Below are positions 35,026-45,980 of a stretch of DNA of 64,000 nucleotides, in pieces (positions within the stretch are counted from its first letter, which is position 1; each line of letters opens with the position of its first letter). The notes beneath the pieces were generated by a model that searched no databases, was not told where the DNA came from, and worked only from the letters and a program-made list of their open reading frames with translations. Origin of the DNA: Gnetum montanum (Eukaryota; Streptophyta; Gnetopsida; Gnetales; Gnetaceae). Location: positions 75,670 through 139,669 of the forward strand of contig MNCI01003401.1 of NCBI GenBank assembly GCA_015680685.1, written 5' to 3'. The position numbers and the translations under genes were made by a program.

Positions 35026-37796
35026 TGTTGTCACATTTGACCATTTGATGGAATAGGCATAACAAGGGATTTTTTTAATTGTATGGTCTATTTTGAAATT
35101 TTCAAAAAAATTTAAGAGATACAATCAGTTCTAAGTTCCATTCTTGAGGGCACTAAGCAAGAAACAGATGTGCAATTCCCATGTTTAATTAAAATGAAAA
35201 ATCCAAGTTAAAGAGCAAGCATTGGATGAAGTAAAAATAAAAAATTGTTGTTCATATTATTCAAGTTTCCTATAGTAGATCCATTATTTCTGCAATCCAT
35301 AATTAAAAATAGCAAATGTGGATTTGAAAATTTCAATCCAAACAATATTTTATAATTGATTAAACAAGTTGAATAAAAGCCCTAAAATCTAGAGAACAGG
35401 GGATTACCCAAATCTTAGTTCTCAAGAAATGAGCACATATGTGTGAAAATAATTTGAGAATGGAATTAAGGCTACTAGATTCAAGTCAAGACATGTTAGA
35501 TTTAACCTTGATACCATAACTATGAGAAATGGTAGTGGCAGGGTTTTGATCCATGGCAGTAGTTGGATGTAGAGCACCATAGGGTAACACGACTAGACAT
35601 AACAGTAGGGTTTTAATCCATAGTCATAGTGAATGTGTCATCAATAGGACCTCCACCCTCATCAATAAAAACCATTGCTCAGTTCAACCACTACTTAGTT
35701 CAGTATCACTTACATTTGTGGCAGCAGCATGACGTCCACAATGTTGACATGATAGTCAGATTTTGACATGCTTCTGTCATGGTTGGTTCTGAAGTCATTT
35801 CTCAGCATTTAATAGTGATGGCAAGGGTTTCAAGGGCATCAGACACATCAAGGTTGCAAATAGGCTAATGCCCTAATGGCTACCTTCAACTTCAATTGCA
35901 GGTGCTCCTCAGCAACTATCAACAATACTTCGGAGACCTCGACGTGTCTGTTAGCATAGAAGTCCAAATTTTTACCATCACAAGTGGCCACAAGGGAGGT
36001 TATGTTTAGAGTTCCAAGAGCATTACCTTGGGCTGTGGTGGTCACTCATTTTTTTCCCAAAATTGAGTAGGAATGAGTAATTAATTTTGCTAATGCATGA
36101 TCTGCTAGAAGGTATGGATGTGTCTCCCTATGGTTGGGTAGTAGCAAATGTGATGGATGATGCAGTGGCAATGGAGGACATGTATAGTTTTGACAGGGAG
36201 GGTTTTGGTGGTGAAACATCTTGTTTAAATTAATTCAAAGTCCAAGGAAAAAGAAAAAAACTTTGGGTATGCGATTTTCCTATAAATGTGGTGCATTTCA
36301 CATATGGAGGAACATGACCTTACGAAATTTCATGCTCTAGAGATTATTTTTTCCTATTAACAGTTAACCATTAATATAATTAGTTTAGCTCTATGCATTT
36401 TTTTTAAAAAAGAGAAGCTATTATTTAGGAAAAAAATGGGGCATTTGGCCACCATACCTATTTTTCCTATAGTAGTTACAATTAACTACCATTGTAGTTG
36501 TAAGTACTAGGCACTTGTCAACTATAGCTTCCTAGTCTCCATGGTGGTTGTAACTACCATACATATGTCAAGTATAGCTTTTTTTTAGTGGTTACAACCA
36601 ACTTAGATAATGATTATAACTACCTTGAAGCCACTATAAAAAGGCTTCAAGGGTAGAATGTAAGAAGGGCTTTTTAGGTGGAGAATCAAGAAAACATTTT
36701 GAAAATTGCTTGGAAGATGGCTTACTAAAGATATTATTTCAGCTGCTTTGTTTAATCCTGTGAGTTCATTCTTTCCTAGTTTGTTTTAGTTGCATAGCTA
36801 GCAGTTTAGGTAGTGTCATGCTTGTCATTAAAATTTGGGATTTTTAGATTACTTTTATAGTTCATTTGTTACGTGATAATAGACTCCTATTAAAATTTTT
36901 TATAGATGAGCTCATGTTGGAAAGACTTAAGAGAAATTTAATAGAGAAGTCTATTATTATGCAATTTTTAAGAATATTAATAGGATTGCTGCAAGAGGGC
37001 CTCTGTTGTAGACAAGCCAGTTGAGCAATTCAATAGTCTAGAGGGTTTAAAAAATCTTTGGTATTTTGATAGGACTGAAATAGCTTTTTGATTTTTAAAG
37101 TATATTCCCTTGGTATCCAAGAAATTGTCAAATTTTTAAAAGTTCTATTGTATGTAATCATTGACAACTATTATTTAGCCAAAATAGAGACTCATAGGTT
37201 ATAGTTTATGCAACAATTTTTGGTAGTGTAGTAGGATTGTCTTTAAGAAATTACTTGTTTGAACCTATAAAGTTATGAACAATTCATAGATATTGAATTA
37301 GGGATGACGTTATTGGGAAGTGTTTCTTCATATCAATGTACCCTACTTAAATATTTGAGTTTTTTATATAAATCTACTTTCTTTTCTTTCTCTTTCCATT
37401 GAATCTTGCTCTATTTCTAGTTTTCTTATGGAACTTTCTCTCTCTGAGGGAAATTAGGAGTAGATTGGCAGAGTTGTTTTCAAATGATTTTTGCAAAATT
37501 TTATTTGTTATAAGTAGGTATTATAAGGATCGTATAGACTAAGTGATTGAACAAAATAAGAATCTCCAATAACTCGTAGTATTTTACAAAATTTGGCTGA
37601 ATTTCTTTCATGATAACTAATTATAATTTTATACACAGCTCAACTATTTCAACATTCGCAACAGTAAACACATACGTGCATTTAACTACTGAGTCTATTT
37701 GGAGGTATCTAGGCCTTGGTGTTGCTAGAGACCAGTGAACACCAAAATCCTATTTGAGGCACTCATTGGTGGTCGTGTCCCAAACGGTCACCAACA
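35026..37796 (+). repeat. E5 3' LTR
   Basis: 2771 bp; starts TGTTGTCACATTTG directly after the purine tract AAAAAGAAAAAAAA (35012-35025), ends GGTCACCAACA, followed by the CCTAT duplication at 37797-37801. TATAAAAA at 36635-36642 follows the repeated GTTGTAACTAC motifs. Confidence 0.92.
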
Positions 37797-37801
37797 CCTA
37801 T

Positions 37802-38109
37802 AAGTCTCTCCATATAAGTTGCTCACCCTAATGAAAAATGAATGTAAGTTCAGAATAATAAGGATCAATATGAGTGTGTGAAATTCTAGTTTGCATCAGT
37901 GCACTCCAATCTTCTTCATTGTAATCTTTGTCATGATTTTCATTAAGATCAATAATGGGTGGAGATTTCTCTTTAGTTATAAAAGTTATTTTAGTTTTTT
38001 TGATGCTTATGTGTATGTTTTGAAAAATTATTCTAAGTATGAAATATGTACTTTATGCTTCTTGATATAATGAACTATGTAAAATTAACTAACTATCAAG
38101 CATTGACAT
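37802..38109 (-). pseudogene. gag: E4 gag, N-terminal part
   Basis: Read leftward: a decayed version of the conserved N-terminal block; YSELTFIFH then GEQLIWRD match YVPNFTLILHQDEQLRWHE of E10. E5 interrupts at the next residues, and the partner GNIILPP is at about 15427-15405. Confidence 0.65.
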
Positions 38110-38128
38110 ATCTCTAGCAAAGGTGCCA
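38110..38128 (-). other. E4 primer-binding site, tRNA-Asp type
   Basis: On the minus strand TGGCACCTTTGCTAGAGA, one base from the LTR end, matches the family's tRNA-Asp complement with a few transitions/transversions. It fixes the orientation of E4. Confidence 0.75.
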
Positions 38129-38129
38129 A

Positions 38130-38976
38130 TGATGAATAGTTGGGTATTCCAACACTCAACCATACAAGTCACAAGTATTCATGTGCAACTAGATCATAAT
38201 CTATGGATGGATAATGTAATTATACTAGTGAGTTGATATTAAGTTCATGATCAGAGTTAATAAGGTACAAAATGTATAGTATAACTCTTAGTGAGATATA
38301 TGATGAACTAATGTTGTTGGGCTGTAAGTGTGCTAATCGTCAACATGATGGAAATGATTATAAATCCTAATTTTAAGTATAGTGAAAATGTAAATCTATT
38401 TTATCCTATGATGATAAGCATCAATTCCTAGTTTTTCATACACATCCTAGGTTGATGTAATTGTTACTGGGATTACCAAGTAACTTTATTACTAAGCAAA
38501 TCAATTGAAGTCACTACTAGGTTATCAAAAAATTACACTTTATGTTCAAAACCAATCGTACTTATTCTTCCTTAATAATCAATATTGAAATTGTAAGTGA
38601 CTTAGGAAATGTAAATGACTTAGTAAAAGTAAACATTATAGAAAAGTAAATCTATGCTAAGTGATATGCTGGAATGATGAAGAACAACCTCAATCTTTAT
38701 TTCTATTCATGAATTGTATCTAGGAATAATCCACTTGAATAAAGATTCTGTATAACCGTAATTCATCACACTGTAGGCATTCACTCTAACTCTAACTTCA
38801 AGAAAACAAACTATAAGAATTTTGCTAAGTGTTGGGCAAAACTTAGTTTCAACATGATGGTGGATTGGTATTTATAGGCATGACCATGACCCACTACATC
38901 ATATCTACCATGACGTATGTAGAACTAGGATATCGTAGATACAATATCATAGACTCACACATAAATTGTTTCATCA
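38130..38976 (-). repeat. E4 5' LTR
   Basis: 847 bp, TGATGAATAG to TTTCATCA in plus orientation. It holds the reverse of the U5 block, and near the far end (38870-38960) the TATTTATA (TATA box on the minus strand) and decayed GATATC sites. Confidence 0.88.
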
Positions 38977-39969
38977 ATAAGCGTTAAAGGCTTGTATTAT
39001 GCACATTAAAGTCTTTTTTTATGTTTGAATGCTTTCTAATTTCTAGTTATGTTTTAATGATTTATGGTTATGTTTGTATGTTTGAAAAAATAGTTGCTAG
39101 GAGAAGTGTTAACTTCTTGAAAGTACTATATGCTCTTTCTTATTTGAAAAAAATAGTTGTGTGTTATCTCTTGAGAGTGTTATATATTGTTTCTTAGGGA
39201 AAGTGTTAGCTTCTTGAAAGTGATGTTTCTTATTTTTCATTGCAAATGCATTACTTAATTTGCAAATATGATTTTCAAACTTTTCACATAATGGAAAAAG
39301 TTGTACCAGCTAAAATCATTGACAACCAACAATGCCACCAATTCTAATAATAAGGAATCAATTTCATCAAGCTCTTGACATAGTTATGTGTTTGACTATG
39401 ATGGTTGTTACCATTCTTGTAATATATTTTATTATGCATAAAATCCATGTCCATCATGTATAAAAATGTCAAGGGACATTCAAAAACTTATGTATTTGTG
39501 TAAATTTTAATTCTTAGGTTACCAAGATAGTAAACACCATATTGTATTTTCAAGGTATTTTAGAATATAATTTTAGACTGTAAGTAGGATACCAAACACC
39601 ATGTTGGTGTATTTTTAGATGTATTAGATTATAAAGACCATGTGGTTGTAGTTTTCAATGTATTTTGGGATGTAATTTTGTAATGCATAGCAATCATGAT
39701 TGTAGAGCCAACCTACTGAATATATTCAACATTTCATCAAAATCATATTTTTATATGTTAATTTTTTGTCTTGAGTATGGTTCAAAAATATTAAATAGTA
39801 AGCCTCCTATTTTAGTCATTTTTTGATTAAAATGTAGCACTTTGAGTTTTTATTCACTAGTTATGAATACTATATATTTTTTTGAAATGGAATTTTCCAT
39901 GTAATTCTAGCAACTCTTGGAAGCTATGTCAAAGACTTTCATGGGGATTCACCAATCCTTCTATATGAG
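38977..39969. other. AT-rich flank, probably the 3' end of copia element E7
   Basis: No gene. 39070-39230 has imperfect repeats of AGAAGTGTTAACTTCTTGAAAG-like text, and 39525-39680 has about three imperfect units around ACACCATRTTG...TATTTTNRG. Since E7 reads leftward, this is where its 3' untranslated region and LTR should be, but I could not delimit an LTR. Confidence 0.4.
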
Positions 39970-41100
39970 TATAGGAACCTCATAGTCTTAAAATTTTCCC
40001 TATTATTGGTTATGGAACTTTCCCTATGGTTAATGAGGAATCCAAGTGTAGAAGATCTTGTTGTGGTATCTCTACCATAGTTGCATCTATAAATCCTTCT
40101 AACTAAACTATAGAAGGACTATCATAAATCAACCCATAATCTTGGGTACATTAAAAATACTTTAGAATTCCTAGATCCATTATCCTTTGATTTCTAGTAG
40201 GTTTCTAGTTAAATTGTGACAAGAGATTACCTACATACATAATGTTTGGTCTTATATTAGTTAAGTAGATTATTTTATCAATAAATAGTCAAAACTCCAT
40301 GGGTTCATCAATCAATTTTGAATCATTCTTTCTAGGACAACTGCTTGGATCCAAAGGTATTAACTATGGTTTACATTCCAACATACAATATTTTGTAAGA
40401 AGCTTAACTGTGCATTTCTTTTGAGTAATTCTTATATGATTAGATTAGTAATCAATCTCAAAACCCAAAAAGTAATTGAGTATGCCAGGATCCAACATTT
40501 CAAATTTTTATTTTTACTAATCCTTAACCTCTTAGATTAGACCTTGTTACTGCCTAATGATAATAATATCATCAACATATAAAATAAGTATAATAACCCA
40601 CCTTGAGTCTTTAGTTAAATAAATATATAGATTGACATCTGCATCTACTCTTTTGAACCTTTCTTTATGTAAATAATCATCAAACTTTATGTATCATTAT
40701 TAAGGAGCCTATTTCAAATTGTATAAGGACTTCTTTAGTTCTTACAAAACTTTTATGTTAGTACATAAATATCTCTTCTTTCAAATCTCCATTCAAAAAA
40801 TCATACTTAACATCCAATTAATATAGCTTTCAACCATAAGTACTTGTAATAAAAGCATAATTATTATGGATCTTTGCTTCATGGTTGGGGTTAAAGCCCC
40901 TTTATAATCTGTCTTTATGTAATGCACAACCTTTTACAACTAGCCATGCCTTATACTTATCAATGATACTATTAGATTTTCTTTTGATCTTAAACACCCA
41001 CCTACATGGTAACACTTTATGAGATTTGGTAAACTTGATAAATTTCCATGATTTTTTCTTTTTAATCATGTCAAAATATATTCTCATTACTTTTATCTAC
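39970..41100 (-). pseudogene. pol: E7 copia RT and RNase H
   Basis: The frame 41087-40902 (KSHKVLPCRWVFKIKRKSN, then YKAWLVVKGC) is the copia RT N-terminal signature (W.FK.K, YKARLVAKG). ILYVDDIII is readable at about 40585-40560, with YVDD at 40579-40568. Near 40160 comes YLKGTKDYGLIYD-like text, and near 40080 a reading EGFIDAD...RRSTLGF, the start of copia RNase H. Many frameshifts and stops. Confidence 0.78.
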
Positions 41101-41562
41101 TCTTTATTCTTAAGTACATATTGCACATTACAAGTTCACTCATTTCAAATGTCTTCCGAATCAGTCAATTCAAAGTGATCTGGCACAAAGAATACTTTTT
41201 CACTTCTTAGATGGTTTATTAGTAATTCGTGAATGTGTTTCAACTTGGTTGATCTCAAATCCTTCAATTGATTTTAAAACCATAACAATTGAAAATCTAC
41301 AATTTTAGGATGTTGAATGATATCATGATCCATGACAACTTTTATATCTACATTTTCTCTTAAGGAACTTTCAAATTGTGACATCCTTATTGCATTAAAA
41401 GAAGGAGTTTTCACCTTTTCACAAAAATCATTTCAAACATGGTTGAATTTAAGAATATATAATTGAAAACCACATCTTTATAATTTATAATATCTTTCTT
41501 TTTTTTTTCTCCTATTATTACTTAGTGATGAGTCACGTTTTGGTAGGGCTTCGATATTGGAT

Positions 41563-42132
41563 ATCTTAGTCCATCAAGAAAATGTGAAAAAACAAGGACC
41601 TACAAATTGAGGATTTGAAGGAGTACATGGTGTTAGCTAATCTTCATCATGTTAACCTAGCCATGTTAATAGCATGTTAGCCTAGAATGAATTAGAATAG
41701 CAAGTAGCAGCCACTTGTGCTTTATACGAGAAAGCATTTGTAGATAGAAAATATGTTCTACAAAAACTTCATGTGGTAAACTCAGAACTAGAAATAATTA
41801 AGGCTTGCTATCATGGGCAAAGAGATGTAGCTTTAGACCTAGCCAAGAGACTAACAAATTATCATGAATTGAGAGAAAAGGCCAAGGCTTTTAAGGAGGA
41901 ATAGAGGTAGTTTGCAACGTGGTATGTGAAAGCCAATCAAATGTTCTTGTAGCTACTGTGTTCGTGGGATGTACTAGCTCCAGCACACATTAGATCATCA
42001 ACCTTGATAGTACATGATCCAAGAATGAAGGGGGAGAAGTTGTAGGTGCTTCTGAATTGTTACAAATTCTAGAAGCTTGACGATAAAGAGAAGTAGCCAA
42101 TGGAAGAGCCACTTCCTTCGGGAACTACATAG
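41563..42132 (+). pseudogene. E8 extra 3' ORF (ORF3), C-terminal part
   Basis: One frame is open from near 41700 apart from TAG/TAA stops, and ends TAG at 42130-42132. It is strongly helical: VLQKLHVVNSELEIIK, DLAKRLTNYHELREKAKAF look like a coiled coil. Then KANQMFL, SWDVLAPAHIRSS, PMEEPLPSGTT, which match E1 ORF3. The N-terminal part is lost in the deletion. Function unknown. Confidence 0.6.
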
Positions 42133-42321
42133 CTTCCCCAATTTTGTTATTTTGTCAAACATGTCCATTTTCCTTTTGTAAAACACCACTATGGCATGAA
42201 ATAGTCAGTTTGTGTGTCTAGTATAGTTAATTAATAATCTCGTACCTTCCCAATATTATGTAAAGAATTTACTCCTAATTTTGTTTAACTCAAGGACAAA
42301 TTTTCATTAGTCATGGGGGTA

Positions 42322-43183
42322 TGATGAGTCATATTTTAGTTAGGCTCCAATATCAGAGCCACATTATTGGGTATTCAATATCGAGGAACAACCTCCAATG
42401 TCAGGGGTTTGATATTGCCTCATTCATGCTAGCCTATAAATACAACACTTGGGTGCATGGTTTGGATATAGATTTTAGACATAGAGAAGGGAATAGATAG
42501 GTGTTAGTTTGTTTCCAGTGCATGCCCATAGTGTGATGTTAAGTGATGGTATAACATCCTTATTTGAATGTGACGTACTTAGACACGTTACATGTTCGAA
42601 AATAAAGATTGAGATTACTTGCATCATTGCAACATCCACTTAGCTTTATTATTGTTAATTACTTAAACACTTATTGTTTTCCTTAGTTAATGTTAATCAT
42701 TTATTGCTCTTTATTGCCTCTTTCATCAAGCGGAATGAGTACAACTAATCACAAGAACTTAAGTGTAATTACTTGGTAACCCAATAGTGTTATTGTTTGG
42801 TATGCCCAGTAATGGTACGCTTGGTAATCCCATCAGTAGTTACATGATGTCCAAGGCATGTATGGATGGTTAGGAATGGATACTCATCACACGTAGGCCA
42901 GTTTAGACTTTACTTTCCATTGTTAATGAGATTAAATAATTAATTTCCTTATTATCATTAGGAGTATAATAACACCACAATAACATCAATTATCATATGC
43001 CTTAGTTTGGACTAAACCATATGTGACAAAGCTACCACTAGTCCAAGTGGGAAGATAACGAATTGCAATCAAGACATAACAATCTAGATGCCACAACTAG
43101 TCCCTTCCATGGAATTCCACTGGATCATGTGTGAACACTTGTGATTTGTATGGTTGGACATTAAGGGATGCCTGTCACTCATC
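42322..43183 (+). repeat. E8 3' LTR
   Basis: 862 bp, TGATGAGTCATATT to CACTCATCA. Decayed GATATC sites at 42360-42420, TATAAATA at 42435-42442, shared R/U5 text downstream. Confidence 0.88.
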
Positions 43184-43249
43184 ACCTAGTGAATTTGTAA
43201 ATTGTCTTTCTTTTTCAAGAAAATGTAATATTTATCCAATAGATCCTAT

Positions 43250-43800
43250 GGGTCTTCAAACATAACAAAGCTTTAGTTTTAGATATCCTACACTCGATAT
43301 GCTTTATGGATAAATAAATAATTGAGTAGCAACCCAACCATGGCTTTGGTTCCAACTTTCCATGTTTTGTTTATCGAATATGTGTATAACAAACTTTTTG
43401 AAATAGCAAAAGATGTGATATTGACACTACCTCTTGGTCGAGCTATTTTCATGTCAAATGTGTGCCCATTTAAAGTTGCAATTGGAACATGGTTGATGAT
43501 GTGAATTACATAATAAGCTACTTCCATTCAAAGGTATTCAGACAATTGGGTGTTATGCATCATGCATCCAATCATCTCCAAAACAATGTGATTTTTTCCT
43601 TCTATAAAACTATTTTGTTGAGGAGAATAGGGTGCCATGTATTGTTGTTGCATTTTAGAAATATTACAAAACCGATGAAACTCATGAAAGGCATATTCAC
43701 CTTCACCATTAGATCTTAAAATAGCAATTTTGTGATTCTTTTTATTTTTGATCAAATTCTTAAAATGTTTAAACTTCTCAAGCACTTGGGACTATTTGAC
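43250..43800 (-). pseudogene. pol: E7 copia integrase
   Basis: The frame 43785-43528 reads FKNLIKNKKNHKIAILRSNG, then GEYAFHEFHRFC and MAPYSPQQNSFIEGKNHIVLE, the copia integrase core (usual LRSDNGGEY, then APYTPQQNGVAERKNR). The catalytic Asp of LRSDNG is missing here. The frame 43527-43288 continues with VAYYVIHIINHVPIATLNGHTFDMKI, the downstream segment that carries the usual LN.CPTKAL.G.TP motif. Confidence 0.82.
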
Positions 43801-44499
43801 TAGCCTAGACATCCAAGTCATATAAGTAAAGTCATCAATGAATAACACAAAGTACCACTCATTCCCCCTTTCTTGAGGAGTAAATGAATAGAAAACATCT
43901 AAATGAATTAACTCCAATGGTTGTGTCATCTTCAAAAAACGTTTTTGGATAATAATAAATAATACATCTTTACTATTTTACAATTTTTGTGGTTCAAGTC
44001 CTTCACTTAGCCATCAAAGTATGAAATGAAGGGATAAAATGGATGCAACTTCTTTAATACATTTACATTTTCATGCCCAATTTTTAAGTGCCAGTGCATT
44101 AACTCATCTTGGTTTATACAATAGTACAGTTCAATGTGCTAGTTTTTTGGTGAAATCAACCATTAGATCATCTTATACTAATGTATAGATAGATATTAGT
44201 GTCATAGAAAACTTAGGAGAGTAGCATACATCATTTAATAATAGATTATTAAATTTAATGTCCTTTGTATTAAGAAATTATATTAACTATTTTTCATCAA
44301 TCTCAACAAAATGGGGTTTCGTTACTTTTTTAGAATTAAATGACAAGGACTTATTCCTTGTGAGATGGTGAGAGAAACCAGAAAAGAATCAATATAGACT
44401 AAACCATTGTTAATATTATTAGTTACGGTTGCATTCAAGTCAATGAGAAGGAATTAAGAATTTGCATCATCATTCGTTACAACATTAATAACACTTGCC
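43801..44499 (-). other. E7 interior without recognisable gene
   Basis: By position this should hold the copia protease and integrase N-terminus, but I could not read a convincing motif; AT-rich and stop-filled. Confidence 0.4.
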
Positions 44500-45046
44500 T
44501 TTTGGTTTTAGGAAGATTTACCTTTATTATTATTATTAGAAATTTCTCTATGCTTTTTTGTCTTTTGCATGTTCTCAACACAATTTGTGGATCTTTTTGG
44601 CATGTTGCTTGGTCATGATATTAGTTTTTGAACTCTTTCCATTATCAAAACAATGGTTCCCTCCTTATAACCATGACAATATTGTGATGGTTGTCTCCAC
44701 TTGTAGACAGTTTCCTTAGAGATCAATGCCTGCAACAAAGATTCATCACATTGTTCGAAATAGGCCTTTATTTTAACTTCTTCCTTAAGTACTTTGATGT
44801 AAAACTTTTCAACCATACATGTTTTTCCATCATTCTTGACAATTTGATGAAATACTTCAAACGATAGTGGTAAAGCTTTTAATAAATAAAATTTAATTTT
44901 TTCTTCAAATACCTAGGTATTTTCAACTTGCAATGTTGCTCGTGAGGCTAAGACTTTCTTTCCTAAAGGGGAGACTAGTTCTTTCTCCTTAAATCGCATA
45001 GCATTGAGTTGTTTTTTAAGGGAGATAATCTTTGATTCATGCCTGA
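44500..45046 (-). pseudogene. gag: E7 copia gag remnant
   Basis: Read leftward: LLKALPLSFEVFHQIVKNDG, then MVEKFYIKVLKEEVKIKA, resembling the copia gag segment (LL.SLP.SYE.F...., then a helix with E..K..L..EE). A His/Cys stretch (QYCHGYKEG) near 44690 may be the decayed zinc knuckle. The N-terminal part is cut by E9. Confidence 0.5.
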
Positions 45047-45050
45047 CTTT

Positions 45051-45843
45051 TAATGAGTCGCGATATCGGAGCTCGTCAAGCGATATCAGACACCCGATAT
45101 TGGAACCTGTCTCATTGCCTATAAATAAGAGACCATGGTGCTTGGTTTGGAAATTAGTTTCTTAGTCCCTTACTTGAAATCTTGTAGTTTTTCCCTTCCA
45201 AAGTTAGAATTATTTTTGAGTGCCCACAGTAGGAGTCATAAAGTGAATGGATCTTTATTCGAGCATTGTGTACCTGAGCACACCTTGTGTCCAGAAATAA
45301 AGACGAACCTTGTGATAAGCCTTGCAACATTTAGAATAGCTTATTTATTGCATTTAATGTTATTTACAGTTAGTTCACACTTTCATAAGTTAATTGATAT
45401 TATTTTTATAGAGTTATTAATCTTCAACAAGTAAGCATACTTAGTACGACCACTTTGAGCATATGTGGAGCACTTGGTAACCGAGTAATGACTAGCATTT
45501 GGTAATCCCAGTAGTGTTACATTGGTTCAAGATGTGTCCAGCAAGTGGAAATGAATGTTGGTGTTATGACTAGCTAGAGCATAGTTAATTAGTTACTCAC
45601 TTATTTCATTTCTCCACTTTAAGCACCAAAAACATAAAACATAAAAAGCCATAAAAATCACATACCTTAGGTTTACTTAACCATACAATCATGCCGTACA
45701 AGTAAGCTTGGGAAGACAGTAATCACATAATCCATCCTTGTTCTATGAAGGCACATAAGCACTTAGTCCTTGGAGTTCGACTAGATTGTGCATGAACACT
45801 CGTATTAGTATGGTTGGGCATAGGGATACCTCGTCGCTCATCA
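45051..45843 (+). repeat. E9 5' LTR
   Basis: 793 bp; starts TAATGAGTCG (TGATGA with one transition), ends TCGTCGCTCATCA. GATATC sites near 45062, 45082 and 45096, the last two 14 bp apart; TATAAATA at 45120-45127. Confidence 0.88.
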
Positions 45844-45844
45844 T

Positions 45845-45863
45845 TGGCGCCGTTGCTGGGGAC
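45845..45863 (+). other. E9 primer-binding site, tRNA-Asp
   Basis: TGGCGCCGTTGCTGGGGAC, one base after the LTR. From established knowledge, plant tRNA-Asp ends in CCCCGGCAACGGCGCCA; this is its complement with one mismatch over the first 17 bases. Athila-type elements are known to use this primer. Confidence 0.9.
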
Positions 45864-45980
45864 TTTGTTGTTTGTGCACTGATTAGAACTTAGGAAATTT
45901 TTCCATCCTTGGAACGAACCCTTAGGGTTAGTTACTTTACAATCATCAAAAAGAGAGTATTACACACTGAATAATCAGTC

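Larger units (their letters stand above)
15433..37796 (+). mobile_element. E5: Tat-like Ty3/gypsy element with two RNase H domains, nested in E4
   Basis: Two 2.77-kb LTRs (15433-18208 and 35026-37796), each starting TGTTGTCACA, enclose gag, protease, an archaeal/plant-type RNase H, RT, gypsy RNase H, integrase and an unidentified ORF. The 5-bp target duplication CCTAT is at 15428-15432 and 37797-37801. A purine tract (35012-35025) abuts the 3' LTR. E6 is inserted in gag. Without E6 the element is about 12.4 kb. All genes carry stops. By eye the first 200 bp of the two LTRs differ at roughly one base in ten, so insertion is old. Confidence 0.92.
8527..38976 (-). mobile_element. E4: gypsy gag-pro element with extra ORF, split by E5
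   Basis: Read on the minus strand: 5' LTR (38976-38130), primer site (38128-38110), gag (38109-37802, then 15427 to about 14200 after the 22.4-kb E5 insertion), protease (13990-13572), a 3' region, a long extra ORF (10853 to about 9190) and a 3' LTR truncated at its far end (9140-8527). No RT, RNase H or integrase is recognisable. ATAAG at 38977-38981 is the expected target-site copy on the right; the left copy is lost with the LTR end. Removing E5 and one CCTAT copy leaves collinear gag. Confidence 0.82.
41526..43183 (+). mobile_element. E8: internally deleted gypsy element inside E7
   Basis: Target duplication CTTAG (41521-41525) and CCTAG (43184-43188), one mismatch. Only about 36 bp of the 5' LTR remain (TGATGAGTCACGTTTTGG..., 41526 to about 41562), joined directly to the extra 3' ORF, then the polypurine tract GTCATGGGGGTA (42310-42321) and a full 3' LTR. 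Gag, protease and pol are absent. Confidence 0.85.
39300..45050 (-). mobile_element. E7: Ty1/copia element, decayed, split by E8
   Basis: Reading leftward: gag remains (45046 to about 44500), integrase (about 43800-43250), then E8 (41526-43183), then RT and RNase H (41100 to about 39970). Gag-integrase-RT-RNase H is the copia order. The 5' end is cut by E9 at 45051; ends are otherwise undefined. Left boundary approximate. Confidence 0.75.

Noticed and set aside
45844-45865. tRNA-Asp-like sequence considered as part of a tRNA gene
   Set aside because: Only the 3' end complement is present, directly after an LTR; it is a primer-binding site.
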